The notes below the pieces were generated by a model. The model was not told the origin of the DNA. It ran no database searches and saw only the letters and a program-made list of their open reading frames with translations. Shown one piece after another: positions 19,082 through 27,297 of a DNA stretch of 64,000 nucleotides (its first letter is position 1; every line of letters begins with the position of its first letter). A program made the translations under genes and the position numbers. The stretch comes from Advenella mimigardefordensis DPN7 (lineage in GTDB: Bacteria > Pseudomonadota > Gammaproteobacteria > Burkholderiales > Burkholderiaceae_B). The DNA is taken from NCBI RefSeq assembly GCF_000521505.1, contig NZ_CP003915.1, positions 1-64,000 on the forward strand, given 5' to 3'.

Positions 19082-19281
19082 TATGCAGATATTTCATGGA
19101 AGTCAATATCGCCGTATAGCAATAAACAGCGTGATTTTGTGAGGGCTGGAATGTGCATTAAATGTGAGACAAATCCCGAAAATCTTCACTAATTATGAGC
19201 CCTCACAAAGTTTGCGGGCCTTCGTAATTGTTGAGCGTTTAGGATCATTACTAATCAGTGATGCGTGTCGATAAAAATTGC

Positions 19282-19692
19282 TCAGGCCAGCTCTAGCGTG
19301 AAGCGAGGATGGCTGGCGAAGACCTGACAGATTTGCTCGAAATACGTCGGGCCGTCACCCGCCTCCAGGGCATGCAGAACACCCAGCCAGTGCTGATGGT
19401 TGAAGGTTTCAGGGCGGGCTAATTTATCGAGGTAGTGGGCACGCGTCGCGGCGATACCGAGTTTTGTGCGACTGTGTTCGGCATTGAGCCAGAGCAGCTT
19501 CACCGGCGCGTTGCCTTGCGCTGCGCCATATCCGCCGTAGAGCATATCGTCCAGGGCATCAAGGCTAACACCTAGTTTCCAGTCTTCCTTCGCCATGAAG
19601 ACGCGGTTGATCTCAGCGTAGAAACTTTCTATGCTCTGGATGCGGGTTCCGTCAATCGTCAATGTGCGTTCGGGGAAGTTATTTTGAGTCAT
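19282..19692 (-). CDS. Barstar-family ribonuclease inhibitor, orphan immunity protein
   Basis: Barstar-fold proteins bind and block barnase-type RNase toxins. The 136-residue product shows the family core: LTIDGTRIQSIESFYAEINR, then EDWKLGVSLDALDDMLYGGY. A longer C-terminal extension (EHSRTKLGIAATRAHYLDKL onward) is present. I chose ATG 19692; the open frame continues upstream but that part reads like decayed VgrG sequence. No RNase gene lies next to it, so the partner toxin is missing or elsewhere. Confidence 0.85.
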   Translation of the reverse strand: MTQNNFPERTLTIDGTRIQSIESFYAEINRVFMAKEDWKLGVSLDALDDMLYGGYGAAQGNAPVKLLWLNAEHSRTKLGIAATRAHYLDKLARPETFNHQHWLGVLHALEAGDGPTYFEQICQVFASHPRFTLELA

Positions 19693-19739
19693 ACGTCGGC
19701 GGCTATAAATTGATGCCAGGTTGTTGATTGAAGTGGCGC

Positions 19740-19921
19740 TATGCTCGCGGATTTCTCCGCGCGCTTTTAAGAAGTATGCGTTTGCCCGCATTGATAATCA
19801 GTTCGTCGGCAACATCGATGTAATAACCATCTCTTACATTGACGCTTTTGTTTTTCTGAAGCAACTGCGAATGATTGTTGCCAATACTTTCTGTTTTGTT
19901 CTTCTCGATGCTGATCTGCAT
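19740..19921 (-). pseudogene. C-terminal gp5-like repeat fragment of a VgrG protein
   Basis: The minus-strand frame reads MQISIEKNKTESIGNNHSQL and continues to ADELIINAGKRILLKS. This is the alternating pattern of the beta-helical spike repeats of VgrG (T6SS spike). The N-terminal bulk of VgrG is missing. Its end runs into the region just upstream of the barstar gene, where VgrG, toxin and immunity genes often sit in that order. DNA between 19922 and 19990 has no other recognisable content. Confidence 0.6.
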
Positions 19922-19990
19922 AGTACCAGAACCATGGGGGGCCGGAGCCTTCCTTACCCAATCCGTATGGTACGCCACCTATATAGACTC

Positions 19991-22900
19991 TCATATCGGA
20001 TTATCCTTTATGACATGTTGCGGCTCATTGGCAAAGGTTGATGCGCCATGTTGAACGAGTTTGCGCCCGGACAGTTTACGCAAGGCAACATAGAAAACCG
20101 GAGTCAGAAACAGGCCGAACAGGGTGACGCCCAACATCCCCGCGAACACCGTGACGCCGGTCGCTGCACGAATTTCTGCGCCGGCGCCGTGGGAGAACAG
20201 CAGCGGAACGGTGCCGGCGATGAAGGCAATGGAGGTCATGATAATCGGGCGCAGACGCAGGTGGCAGGCTTCCAGCGCCGCTTCGATGATGCCGCTGCCC
20301 TGCATTTCCAGTTCGCGGGCGAACTCTACGATCAGGATCGCGTTCTTGCATGCCAGGCCCATCAGCACCACCAGGCCGACCTGTACGAATACATTGTTGT
20401 CGCCACCGGTCAGCCACACGCCGAACAGCGCGGATAACAGACACATTGGCACGATCAGGATCACGGCCAGCGGGAGCGTCCAGCTCTCGTATAACGCGGC
20501 CAGCACCAGGAACACCAGCAGCACGGCTAGCGGGAACACCACTAATGCCGCCTTGCCTTGCGTCGCCTGCTGGTAGCTCAGGTCCGTCCATTCGAATTGC
20601 ATCCCAGGCGGTAGTATCCTCTGCGCCAATTCGGTAATTTTGCCCATCGCTTCATTCGAAGACAGCACGTGCGGATCAGCGCCGCCGGCCAGGTCGGCGG
20701 CCGGATAGCCATTGAAGCGCATCACCGGATCGGGGCCGAAGGTTTGTTTGATCTTCACGACGCTGCCGATCGGCACCATCTCGCCGCGGTCATTGCGGGT
20801 GCGCAGGTTGGCGATGTCTTCAACGTCGTCGCGGAACTCGGCGTCAGCCTGTGCGATCACCTGCCAGGTGCGTCCGAACTGGTTAAAGTCATTGACGTAG
20901 GCCGACCCGAGATAGGTCTGCAAGGTGTCGAATACACTGGTCAATGGCACACCCTGAGCCTTGGCCTTGACCCGGTCCACTTCTGCGTCAAACTGCGGCA
21001 CGTTGGCCCGATAGCTGCTGGCCGGATAGGTCATGCCGGGCGTTTGCGAAATCGCGCCTTGCAGCGCCCCCATCACATTTTGCAGTGCGCCGTATCCCAT
21101 CCCTGCACGATCTTCAACGTACAGGGAATAGCCCGCACCATTGCCAAGCCCCAGGATCGGCGGCGGCAGGATTGAGAACGTGATGCCTTCCTTCAATGCA
21201 GAAATCTTCTGGTTGATTTCAGCATTGATTTGCGCGGCACTGCGTTTGCGTTCAGAAAACGGCTTCAGGACAGGGAAAGTCACACCTGTGTTCGGTGAAT
21301 TCGTGTTCTGCAATGGGTTGAAGCCCGGAAATGTCACCGTATGCGTTACGCCCTCGGTGTGCATGGCGATGTCAACCACCTTTTTGAGCAGCGCGTCGGT
21401 GCGTTCGAGCGAGGCGCCTGGTGGCAGGATGACCCCGGTAACAAGATAGCCCTTGTCCTGGTCGGGCACGAAGCCGCCGGGCACCGCCTTGAACATCACA
21501 CCAGTACCGAGCAAGAGCACTACATACACCAGGAATACCGCGCCACGCTTGCCCAGCACGCGAGACACGGCGCCCTGATAATTCGCTGCACTTTTCTGGA
21601 AGAACCGGTTGAACGGACGGAATAGCCAGCCGAACAAGCGATCGATCATACGCGATGGGGCATCTTTGGGCGCATCGTGCGGCTTGAGCAATCGCGCAGC
21701 CAGGGCGGGAGACAGGGTCAGAGAATTGACCGCCGAAATCAATGTAGAAATGGCGATGGTGGTGGCGAACTGCTTGTAGAATTCGCCGGTCACCCCGGAG
21801 AGGAACGCCATGGGCACGAATACGGCGCACAGCACCAGTGCAATGGCGACGATGGGACCGGATACCTCCGTCATCGCCTGATGCGCGGCGGCCATCGGGG
21901 TCAGCCCTTTCTCGATGTTGCGCTCAACGTTCTCGACCACGACGATGGCGTCGTCGACCACGATGCCGATCGCCAGCACCAGTCCGAACAGGCTCAGGGT
22001 GTTGATCGTGAAGCCCAACAGGTACAGCCCCGCGAAGGTGCCAACGACCGACACCGGCACCGCGACCAGCGGAATGATAGACGCGCGCCAGGTCTGCAGG
22101 AACAGGATAACCACCAGCACGACCAGCAGCACCGCCTCCAGTAGCGTGCTGACGACTGCCTTGATCGAGTCGCGCACAAAAATGGTGGTGTCGTACACCG
22201 ACGCATAGCTGACGCCGGGTGGGAAGCCCTTCTGGATCTCATCCATCGTGGCGATCACCTGGTTTCGGATGTCCAGCACATTGGCGCCGGGCGTCTGGAA
22301 TATGCCCAGCGCCACGGTGTTCTTGCCGTCCAGTTGGGAGCGCAAGCTGTAGTCGTTTGCGCCAAGCTCCAGACGGGCTACGTCGCGAAGGCGCACAATC
22401 TCGCCGTCGCGACCGCTCTTGAGCACAATATCGCCGAATTCCTCGACGGTGCTCAATCGTCCCTTCGCATTAATCAGGCTTAGAAATTGACTATTGGGCA
22501 TCGGTTCGGCGCCAATCTGGCCAGCTGACACCTGCACGTTCTGCTCGCGCATTGCCGTGACCACGTCGCTTGCGGTCAGGTTGCGGGCGGCGATCTTTCC
22601 AGGATCGAGCCAGGCGCGCATGGCATAGTCGCCGCCGCCAAACACCCCAACGTCGCCGACACCCGGGATCCGCGCAAGCGCGTCCTTGACATGCAAGCGC
22701 GCGTAATTGCGCAGATACTGAGAATCATAGCGGCCGTCCGGCGAGACCAGATTAACAACCATCATGAACGTGGGTGACTGCTTTTGTACGGTCACGCCCT
22801 GGCGGCGCACGTCTTCGGGCAGACGCGCCTGCGCCTGGGCAACGCGGTTTTGAACACGCACGGTGGCATCGTCAGCGTTCGTGCCAGGGCGAAACGTCAC

Positions 22901-23179
22901 GGTCATCTGCAGCACGCCATCGGAGCCGGCGACCGATTTGAAGTACATCATGCCTTCAACACCGCTGATCGCTTCTTCCAGGGGGGCGGACACGGTTTCG
23001 GCAATGACCTTGGGATTGGCGCCCGGATACACGGTGCGCACCACGACAGACGGAGGCACGACGTCAGGGTATTCGTTCGTCGGCAGAATCGGGATCGCAA
23101 TCAGGCCGGCGGCGAAAATCACGATAGACAGGACCGCAGCGAAGATCGGGCGGTCGATGAAAAACTTTGAAAAATCCAT
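19991..23179 (-). CDS. RND multidrug efflux permease, MexF/BpeF-like
   Basis: This is the inner-membrane, proton-driven pump of a tripartite exporter (HAE-1 family). The 1062 residues equal MexF. It starts MDFSKFFIDRPIFAAVLSIV. The duplicated RND architecture is clear, with TM4 motif FGLVLAIGIVVDDAIVVVEN and large porter loops such as FRPGTNADDATVRVQNRVAQ. I chose ATG 23179, which has GAGGAA about 11 nt upstream; longer starts lack one. It follows the membrane-fusion gene by 13 bp, so the two form an operon. No outer-membrane channel gene follows. Confidence 0.95.
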   Translation of the reverse strand: MDFSKFFIDRPIFAAVLSIVIFAAGLIAIPILPTNEYPDVVPPSVVVRTVYPGANPKVIAETVSAPLEEAISGVEGMMYFKSVAGSDGVLQMTVTFRPGTNADDATVRVQNRVAQAQARLPEDVRRQGVTVQKQSPTFMMVVNLVSPDGRYDSQYLRNYARLHVKDALARIPGVGDVGVFGGGDYAMRAWLDPGKIAARNLTASDVVTAMREQNVQVSAGQIGAEPMPNSQFLSLINAKGRLSTVEEFGDIVLKSGRDGEIVRLRDVARLELGANDYSLRSQLDGKNTVALGIFQTPGANVLDIRNQVIATMDEIQKGFPPGVSYASVYDTTIFVRDSIKAVVSTLLEAVLLVVLVVILFLQTWRASIIPLVAVPVSVVGTFAGLYLLGFTINTLSLFGLVLAIGIVVDDAIVVVENVERNIEKGLTPMAAAHQAMTEVSGPIVAIALVLCAVFVPMAFLSGVTGEFYKQFATTIAISTLISAVNSLTLSPALAARLLKPHDAPKDAPSRMIDRLFGWLFRPFNRFFQKSAANYQGAVSRVLGKRGAVFLVYVVLLLGTGVMFKAVPGGFVPDQDKGYLVTGVILPPGASLERTDALLKKVVDIAMHTEGVTHTVTFPGFNPLQNTNSPNTGVTFPVLKPFSERKRSAAQINAEINQKISALKEGITFSILPPPILGLGNGAGYSLYVEDRAGMGYGALQNVMGALQGAISQTPGMTYPASSYRANVPQFDAEVDRVKAKAQGVPLTSVFDTLQTYLGSAYVNDFNQFGRTWQVIAQADAEFRDDVEDIANLRTRNDRGEMVPIGSVVKIKQTFGPDPVMRFNGYPAADLAGGADPHVLSSNEAMGKITELAQRILPPGMQFEWTDLSYQQATQGKAALVVFPLAVLLVFLVLAALYESWTLPLAVILIVPMCLLSALFGVWLTGGDNNVFVQVGLVVLMGLACKNAILIVEFARELEMQGSGIIEAALEACHLRLRPIIMTSIAFIAGTVPLLFSHGAGAEIRAATGVTVFAGMLGVTLFGLFLTPVFYVALRKLSGRKLVQHGASTFANEPQHVIKDNPI

Positions 23180-23192
23180 AGCGCCGGGTTCC

Positions 23193-24368
23193 TCAGTTAT
23201 TCGCGACGTTGACTGCGATCGGCTGCAATGGCACGGTTTTCGCAGCAACCTGAAGGCCGGGCATGTACACTTTATCCACGCCGTCGACGATCACCTTATC
23301 ACCAGGGGCGAGGCCGCTTTCGACAATGCGCAGGCCATTGGTTTTGCGGCCAAGCTTGACGTCGCGGCGCTGCGCCTTGCCCTTGTCGTCAACAATCCAC
23401 ACATACTTGCGATCCTGGTCGGTCAACACCGCCTTGTCGTCGATCAGCAGGGCATCGAATTGCCCGCTACCGAGCAGGCGCACGCGTGCAAACAGGCCGG
23501 GCGTCAACGCCCCGTCTTTGTTGTCCAGTACGGCACGCATACGAATGGTGCCGGTATTGCTGTCGATCTGGTTGTCAAGAAAGTCGACAGTACCGTGATG
23601 CGGGAATCCATCTTCGTCGGACAAGCCGACCTGTACGGGCAACTTGCCGTCCAGATCGCTGCCTCGTCGACCGTTGCGTGCCATTTCTGCGTAGCGCAGG
23701 AACGCATTCTCATCGGCGTTGAAATACACGTATACCTTGTCCTGTGAGACCAGTGTGGTCAGTACACTGGCAGCATCATCAGCGCTGACCAGATTGCCTG
23801 CCGTCACTTCGGCCCTGCCTGCAATCCCCGAAATCGGTGCGCGCACTTGTGTCCACTCAACGTTCAGAAGCGCAGCACTCACGGCGGCCTCTGCCGCCTG
23901 CGCATCCGTTTGTGCGACTGCGGCGGCAGTGCGTCGTTGTTCGTACATCTCGGTAGACACGGCACGCTGAGCGACCAGCATCTTCGCCCGTTTGGCTTCG
24001 CTGGCGCTCTGGCTGGCATGCGCCCGGGCGCGCGCCAGTTGGGCTTTGGCCTGTGCCAGGACGGTACGGTAGCGACTTGCATCAATGAGGAACAGGACAT
24101 CGCCCTGTTGCACCTGGCTGCCTTCGGTGTAGGCGACACGCTCAATGTAGCCGGAGACGCGCGGGCGCAGTTTAACGGTTTCGACAGCATTAATACGGCC
24201 GTTGTAGTCGTCCCATAGTCGGACGTTTTGCAGCGCTACCTGGACCACGCTGACGGAGGGGGGTGGCATGGATGCTGTTTGGGGTTGTTCATTGCAACCA
24301 GTCAGCATCACGAGTGTCATGGCACTGACAATCCAGGCGGCCCATATTGGTCGTTTGCGATAAGACAT
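23193..24368 (-). CDS. RND efflux membrane-fusion lipoprotein, MexE/AcrA-like
   Basis: This periplasmic adaptor links the RND pump to an outer-membrane channel. The 391 residues begin with a lipoprotein signal (lipobox LTGC near residue 25). The lipoyl/barrel-sandwich half-motifs follow (LRPRVSGYIERVAYTEGSQV and VRAPISGIAGRAEVTAGNLV). Between them lies an alpha-helical hairpin rich in Ala/Gln (LAQAKAQLARARAHASQSAS). ATG 24368 gives a proper lipoprotein signal; upstream in-frame starts do not. It is first in the pump operon and divergent from a LysR gene. Confidence 0.93.
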   Translation of the reverse strand: MSYRKRPIWAAWIVSAMTLVMLTGCNEQPQTASMPPPSVSVVQVALQNVRLWDDYNGRINAVETVKLRPRVSGYIERVAYTEGSQVQQGDVLFLIDASRYRTVLAQAKAQLARARAHASQSASEAKRAKMLVAQRAVSTEMYEQRRTAAAVAQTDAQAAEAAVSAALLNVEWTQVRAPISGIAGRAEVTAGNLVSADDAASVLTTLVSQDKVYVYFNADENAFLRYAEMARNGRRGSDLDGKLPVQVGLSDEDGFPHHGTVDFLDNQIDSNTGTIRMRAVLDNKDGALTPGLFARVRLLGSGQFDALLIDDKAVLTDQDRKYVWIVDDKGKAQRRDVKLGRKTNGLRIVESGLAPGDKVIVDGVDKVYMPGLQVAAKTVPLQPIAVNVANN

Positions 24369-24670
24369 AATGGAGGGATACATTGAAGGTACTACTGTTG
24401 AAAAGGAAAGGAAAAAATTAAAACAGGAGCGCTGGATCACAACTGCAATTTCGTGTGTCGTTTGGCGCTGAGTGCAGAATTCGTTGCGGTCGGGGCTGGT
24501 TAAATGTCAATTGATGACAATATAGTCTTAACCACAAATTTGATAAATAGTGACGAATACGATAGACTGTTGTCCATAAATACAATAATTGCTGCACATT
24601 TAATCAAGCCGTTCCAGGGGAGCGGTGCACCTCAGTCTGTTGGTTTACCTAACGTTAAAAGTCACCTGCT
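24369..24670. promoter_or_regulatory. Divergent promoter region, pump operon / LysR gene
   Basis: About 300 bp of AT-rich DNA separate the efflux operon (minus) from the LysR gene (plus). MexEF-type pumps are commonly under a divergent LysR regulator. TTGATGACAATATAGTCTTA near 24510 could hold a LysR half-site, but I see no unambiguous dyad. Confidence 0.4.
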
Positions 24671-25618
24671 ATGACGACAAACACATTAATAGATCTACCA
24701 GAAATGAGATTATTCGCTGCGGTTGTAACCGATGGCTCCTTTACGGCGGCCGCGGACCGACTCGGCACGGATAAGGCGCGCGTCAGCCGCATCGTTCGAC
24801 GTATGGAAGAAAAACTCGGCGCGCAGCTTCTTACCCGATCGACACGTCATCTGAGCGTCACCGAGGTCGGGCGCGACTACTTCGAACGCGCCATGTGCAT
24901 CCTGACTGCCGCCGAGGCAGCTCAGGCTTCGGTAGCGCAACAGTCGCGAGAGCCGAAAGGATTGATCAAAATCACGGCAGGCGCTGAATTCGGGACGATG
25001 GTCGTGGACGAATGGATTGCGGCGTTTCTGCGGCAGTCACCGAAGGTGACAGTGGAGGCCGAATACACCAGCCGCCTGGTCGACATCATTCATGAAGGGT
25101 TTGATATCGCGATTCGCGTAGGTACGCTTGATGATTCAGGGCTCTCTGCGCGCAAGCTCGGCGATATGGTGTTCGGGCTGTATGCCGCTCCTGATTATTT
25201 GAATAGCGCACCGCCGCTATCGACCGTTAGTGATCTGAAGCATCACGATCTGATCATGATAAAAGCGCGTGGCCGCTCGAACTGGAACCTTGTCAATGGA
25301 TCAGACACAGAGAGGATCACGGCGTCTCCGCGCTGTGCGGTCAATAGTACGATCTCTGCGAGAAACCTCGCGTTTGCAGGACTTGGGATCGCGCAGTTGC
25401 CGCGCTTCATGGCTGAACCCTATCTGACCGAAGGCACGTTGCAGAGGGTGCTTCCTGATTGGGCCGATGCTCCCGCTCCTGTTCACGCCGTATTCGCGTC
25501 GAGCCGGTATATGGATCCCAAAGTGCGCAGTTTTATTGATCTTATTCTGAGTACCTTTAAGTGCGGTGACTGTAGTTCACAGCGAATGAGGGATCAACCG
25601 GTACAGATTGCAGCTTAG
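24671..25618 (+). CDS. LysR-family regulator, likely of the RND pump
   Basis: The 315-residue protein has the N-terminal winged helix-turn-helix (FTAAADRLGTDKARVSRIVR, then LGAQLLTRSTRHLSVTEVG) and a periplasmic-binding-like effector domain (IRVGTLDDSGLSARKL, GLGIAQLPRFMAEPYL). It belongs to the CrgA-like LysR subgroup often found beside transporters and oxidoreductases. It is divergent from the MexEF-type operon, so regulation of that pump is the likely role. The inducer cannot be told from sequence. Confidence 0.9.
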   Translation: MTTNTLIDLPEMRLFAAVVTDGSFTAAADRLGTDKARVSRIVRRMEEKLGAQLLTRSTRHLSVTEVGRDYFERAMCILTAAEAAQASVAQQSREPKGLIKITAGAEFGTMVVDEWIAAFLRQSPKVTVEAEYTSRLVDIIHEGFDIAIRVGTLDDSGLSARKLGDMVFGLYAAPDYLNSAPPLSTVSDLKHHDLIMIKARGRSNWNLVNGSDTERITASPRCAVNSTISARNLAFAGLGIAQLPRFMAEPYLTEGTLQRVLPDWADAPAPVHAVFASSRYMDPKVRSFIDLILSTFKCGDCSSQRMRDQPVQIAA

Positions 25619-25726
25619 CGACGTGCCACTGCAGCCATCGAATGAGCCGATTTGCCGCGCAATGGGCAGGACGTCGCGTTTTGGTTGAAGCGAATCAGGA
25701 AAAAATCTGTCACGCTACAGATCGGC

Positions 25727-25760
25727 AAACAGGCTCCGGCTTTCTCCAGAGCCTGTTTTT
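25727..25760 (+). terminator. Intrinsic terminator between converging genes
   Basis: The stem AAACAGGCTC (25727-25736) pairs with GAGCCTGTTT (25749-25758), with a T-run to 25760. It follows the LysR gene and faces the SDR gene. Its ten-base stem is identical to that of the hairpin at 5474-5507, with a different loop. Confidence 0.8.
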
Positions 25761-25830
25761 ATTGGGCGCCGGTTTTCACCGATGGTCGACGATCTTCGCC
25801 CGGAAAATGTACGCCGACGCCCGGTATCAC

Positions 25831-26580
25831 TTATATTTGCGCCAGCCCACCGTCAACAAAGACTTCGCTGCCAGTCATAAAGCTGCTCTCGTCTGACGCC
25901 AGGAATGAGGCGACAGCGGCGATTTCATCTGGATCTCCAATGCGTCCAAGCGGCGTATCCTGAGCGAAATCAGCCAGCAAACTCTCTTTTTTACCCGAGC
26001 TCTCCAGTACATTAAACAGCCCAGGCGTTGCTGTGGAGCCAGGGGAGAGCACATTTACGCGGATCCCCGTTCCCTGCAGGTCCAGCGCCCAGCTTCTGGC
26101 AAAGTTACGAATGGCCGCTTTCGACGCGCTGTATACGCTAAATGCCGGCGTGCCCATTGAGCCGGTTGTCGAACCGGTCAGAATAACTGAACCGCCGTGT
26201 GTCATGAGCGGAAGCGCTTTTTGCACGGTAAACAGCGTCCCTTTTACATTAACGTTAAACGTATTCTCATACGATGCCTCGGTAATTGTCCCCAGCGGCT
26301 GAAGCTCACCCAAGCCCGCATTAGCGAAAAGGATGTCGATTTTCCCTTTCACTTGCCGGATGTGAGAAAAAATACGTTCCAGATCAATCAGATTTGATAC
26401 GTCGCCCTGAATCGCAAGCGCCTCATGACCTATCAGTGCAAGGGCTTCATCAAGCTGTTTCTGGCGGCGCCCTATGATAACCACCTGCGCGCCTTCCTGG
26501 GCAAAGCGCCTGGCCGTAGCCAGACCGATACCGCTATTGCCGCCGGTAATGACCGCGATTTTTCCCGCTAGTTTACTCAT
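25831..26580 (-). CDS. Short-chain dehydrogenase/reductase
   Basis: This NAD(P)-dependent oxidoreductase of the classical SDR family has 249 residues. It has the cofactor motif TGGNSGIG, the NAG motif (FANAGLGE), catalytic Ser in ILTGSTTGS and YxxxK in VYSASKAA. The C-terminal half is typical (GIRVNVLSPGSTATPGL, GSEVFVDGGL). ATG 26580 has AGGAG 6 nt upstream. It is divergent from an HxlR gene by 96 bp. Such SDR/HxlR pairs are common in enterobacteria and other proteobacteria, with HxlR controlling the SDR. The substrate is unknown. Confidence 0.93.
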   Translation of the reverse strand: MSKLAGKIAVITGGNSGIGLATARRFAQEGAQVVIIGRRQKQLDEALALIGHEALAIQGDVSNLIDLERIFSHIRQVKGKIDILFANAGLGELQPLGTITEASYENTFNVNVKGTLFTVQKALPLMTHGGSVILTGSTTGSMGTPAFSVYSASKAAIRNFARSWALDLQGTGIRVNVLSPGSTATPGLFNVLESSGKKESLLADFAQDTPLGRIGDPDEIAAVASFLASDESSFMTGSEVFVDGGLAQI

Positions 26581-26676
26581 CACTCACTCCTGAACAGTAG
26601 AAGGTGATAGCATAAACAAAGTTAAACATTTGGTATAGTATGCACCTTTTGGTAAGTACCTGGCGAATGAGAATTT
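26581..26676. promoter_or_regulatory. SDR/HxlR divergent operator region
   Basis: The 96-bp spacer holds a repeated motif, GGTATAGTATGCACC followed by TTTTGGTAAGTACC (26631-26660). Two GGTA-type half-sites about 20 bp apart would suit an HxlR dimer controlling both genes. This is inference from spacing and repetition. Confidence 0.45.
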
Positions 26677-27021
26677 ATGCTGAATCAACATTTCAACTGT
26701 GGTCTGGAAGCATCGTTGGCGATACTAAGCGGAAAATGGAAACCGCTGGTGCTGTTTCACCTTGCCCATGAAGTACATCGTTACGGGCAGCTGAAGCGCG
26801 CCGTGGGAAAAGTAAGCGACAAGGTATTGATTCAACAGCTGAAAGAGCTTCAGCAGGATGGTGTGGTCGAACGCACCGACTACGGCGAAATTCCGCCCAG
26901 GGTCGAGTACTCCTTAACCGACTTCGGCCGCTCGCTGGCTCGCGCGTTGGCGCCACTCTGTCAGTGGGGAGAGCAGCATACGGAACAGATTGGAAATATC
27001 GTGCGCAACCGGGAGAAGTAG
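26677..27021 (+). CDS. HxlR-family transcriptional regulator
   Basis: The 114-residue winged-helix protein carries the HxlR signature: CGLEASLAILSGKWKPLVLF, then YGQLKRAVGKVSDKVLIQQL, then ERTDYGEIPPRVEYSLTDFG. Many family members sense aldehydes or redox state and control a neighbouring oxidoreductase. Here the divergent SDR is the obvious target. The last ~110 bp of the gene recur in decayed form at 29255-29393. Confidence 0.93.
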   Translation: MLNQHFNCGLEASLAILSGKWKPLVLFHLAHEVHRYGQLKRAVGKVSDKVLIQQLKELQQDGVVERTDYGEIPPRVEYSLTDFGRSLARALAPLCQWGEQHTEQIGNIVRNREK

Positions 27022-27297
27022 CAGAGCGGCAGAGCGAGTCGCCCCGGGATCGAAAGAATGACTCGTTTCCGGACTCTGATGCGGGTGGCGTGCACGCCGC
27101 TATCAGGTACGGCGGCTGGGCAAAGAAGAAAGTCTGTCAACCGTGAGTGATCGACTGGGATTTGCGAACAGCGGACATCTGGCCCGGTTGCTCCGGGAAG
27201 TGGGGTCAGAAAAAGAAGTGGTGCAGATTTTCCAGCGGGCTTTTCGATGGTACATCGCGACGGCTGAAAACTGAGTCAATGCTCGTAAGCGTACTAT
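27022..27297. other. Gap without recognisable features
   Basis: No gene, hairpin or repeat convinced me here. The first part resembles the sequence that follows the second HxlR tail (GCAGAGCG-type stretches), so the duplicated segment may extend a little past the stop codon. Confidence 0.4.

Larger units (their letters stand above)
17756..19207. mobile_element. Putative Tn7-like remnant, element 3
   Basis: The compact-type end begins TGTCGATTTCAC at 17756, with dyads at 17760-17778 and a weaker one near 17782-17798. The distal end reads TGTGAGGGCTCAT on the minus strand from 19207, with dyads near 19151-19168 and 19182-19200. The only cargo is ddlA. The sequences just outside the distal ends of elements 2 and 3 are both AAAGTT. 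No matching 5-bp target duplication (CTTGG left, AAGTT right) is present. Confidence 0.35.

Noticed and set aside
19266..19285. A further compact-type element end (TGTCGAT at 19266)
   Set aside because: The first seven bases fit, but no dyad follows before the barstar stop codon.
20669..23747. Long plus-strand open frames opposite the RND pump genes
   Set aside because: They are shadows of GC-rich coding sequence; the minus-strand proteins have full family motifs.
25642..25896. Plus-strand open frame after the LysR gene
   Set aside because: It spans a strong intrinsic terminator and the 3' end of the convergent SDR gene; no family features.
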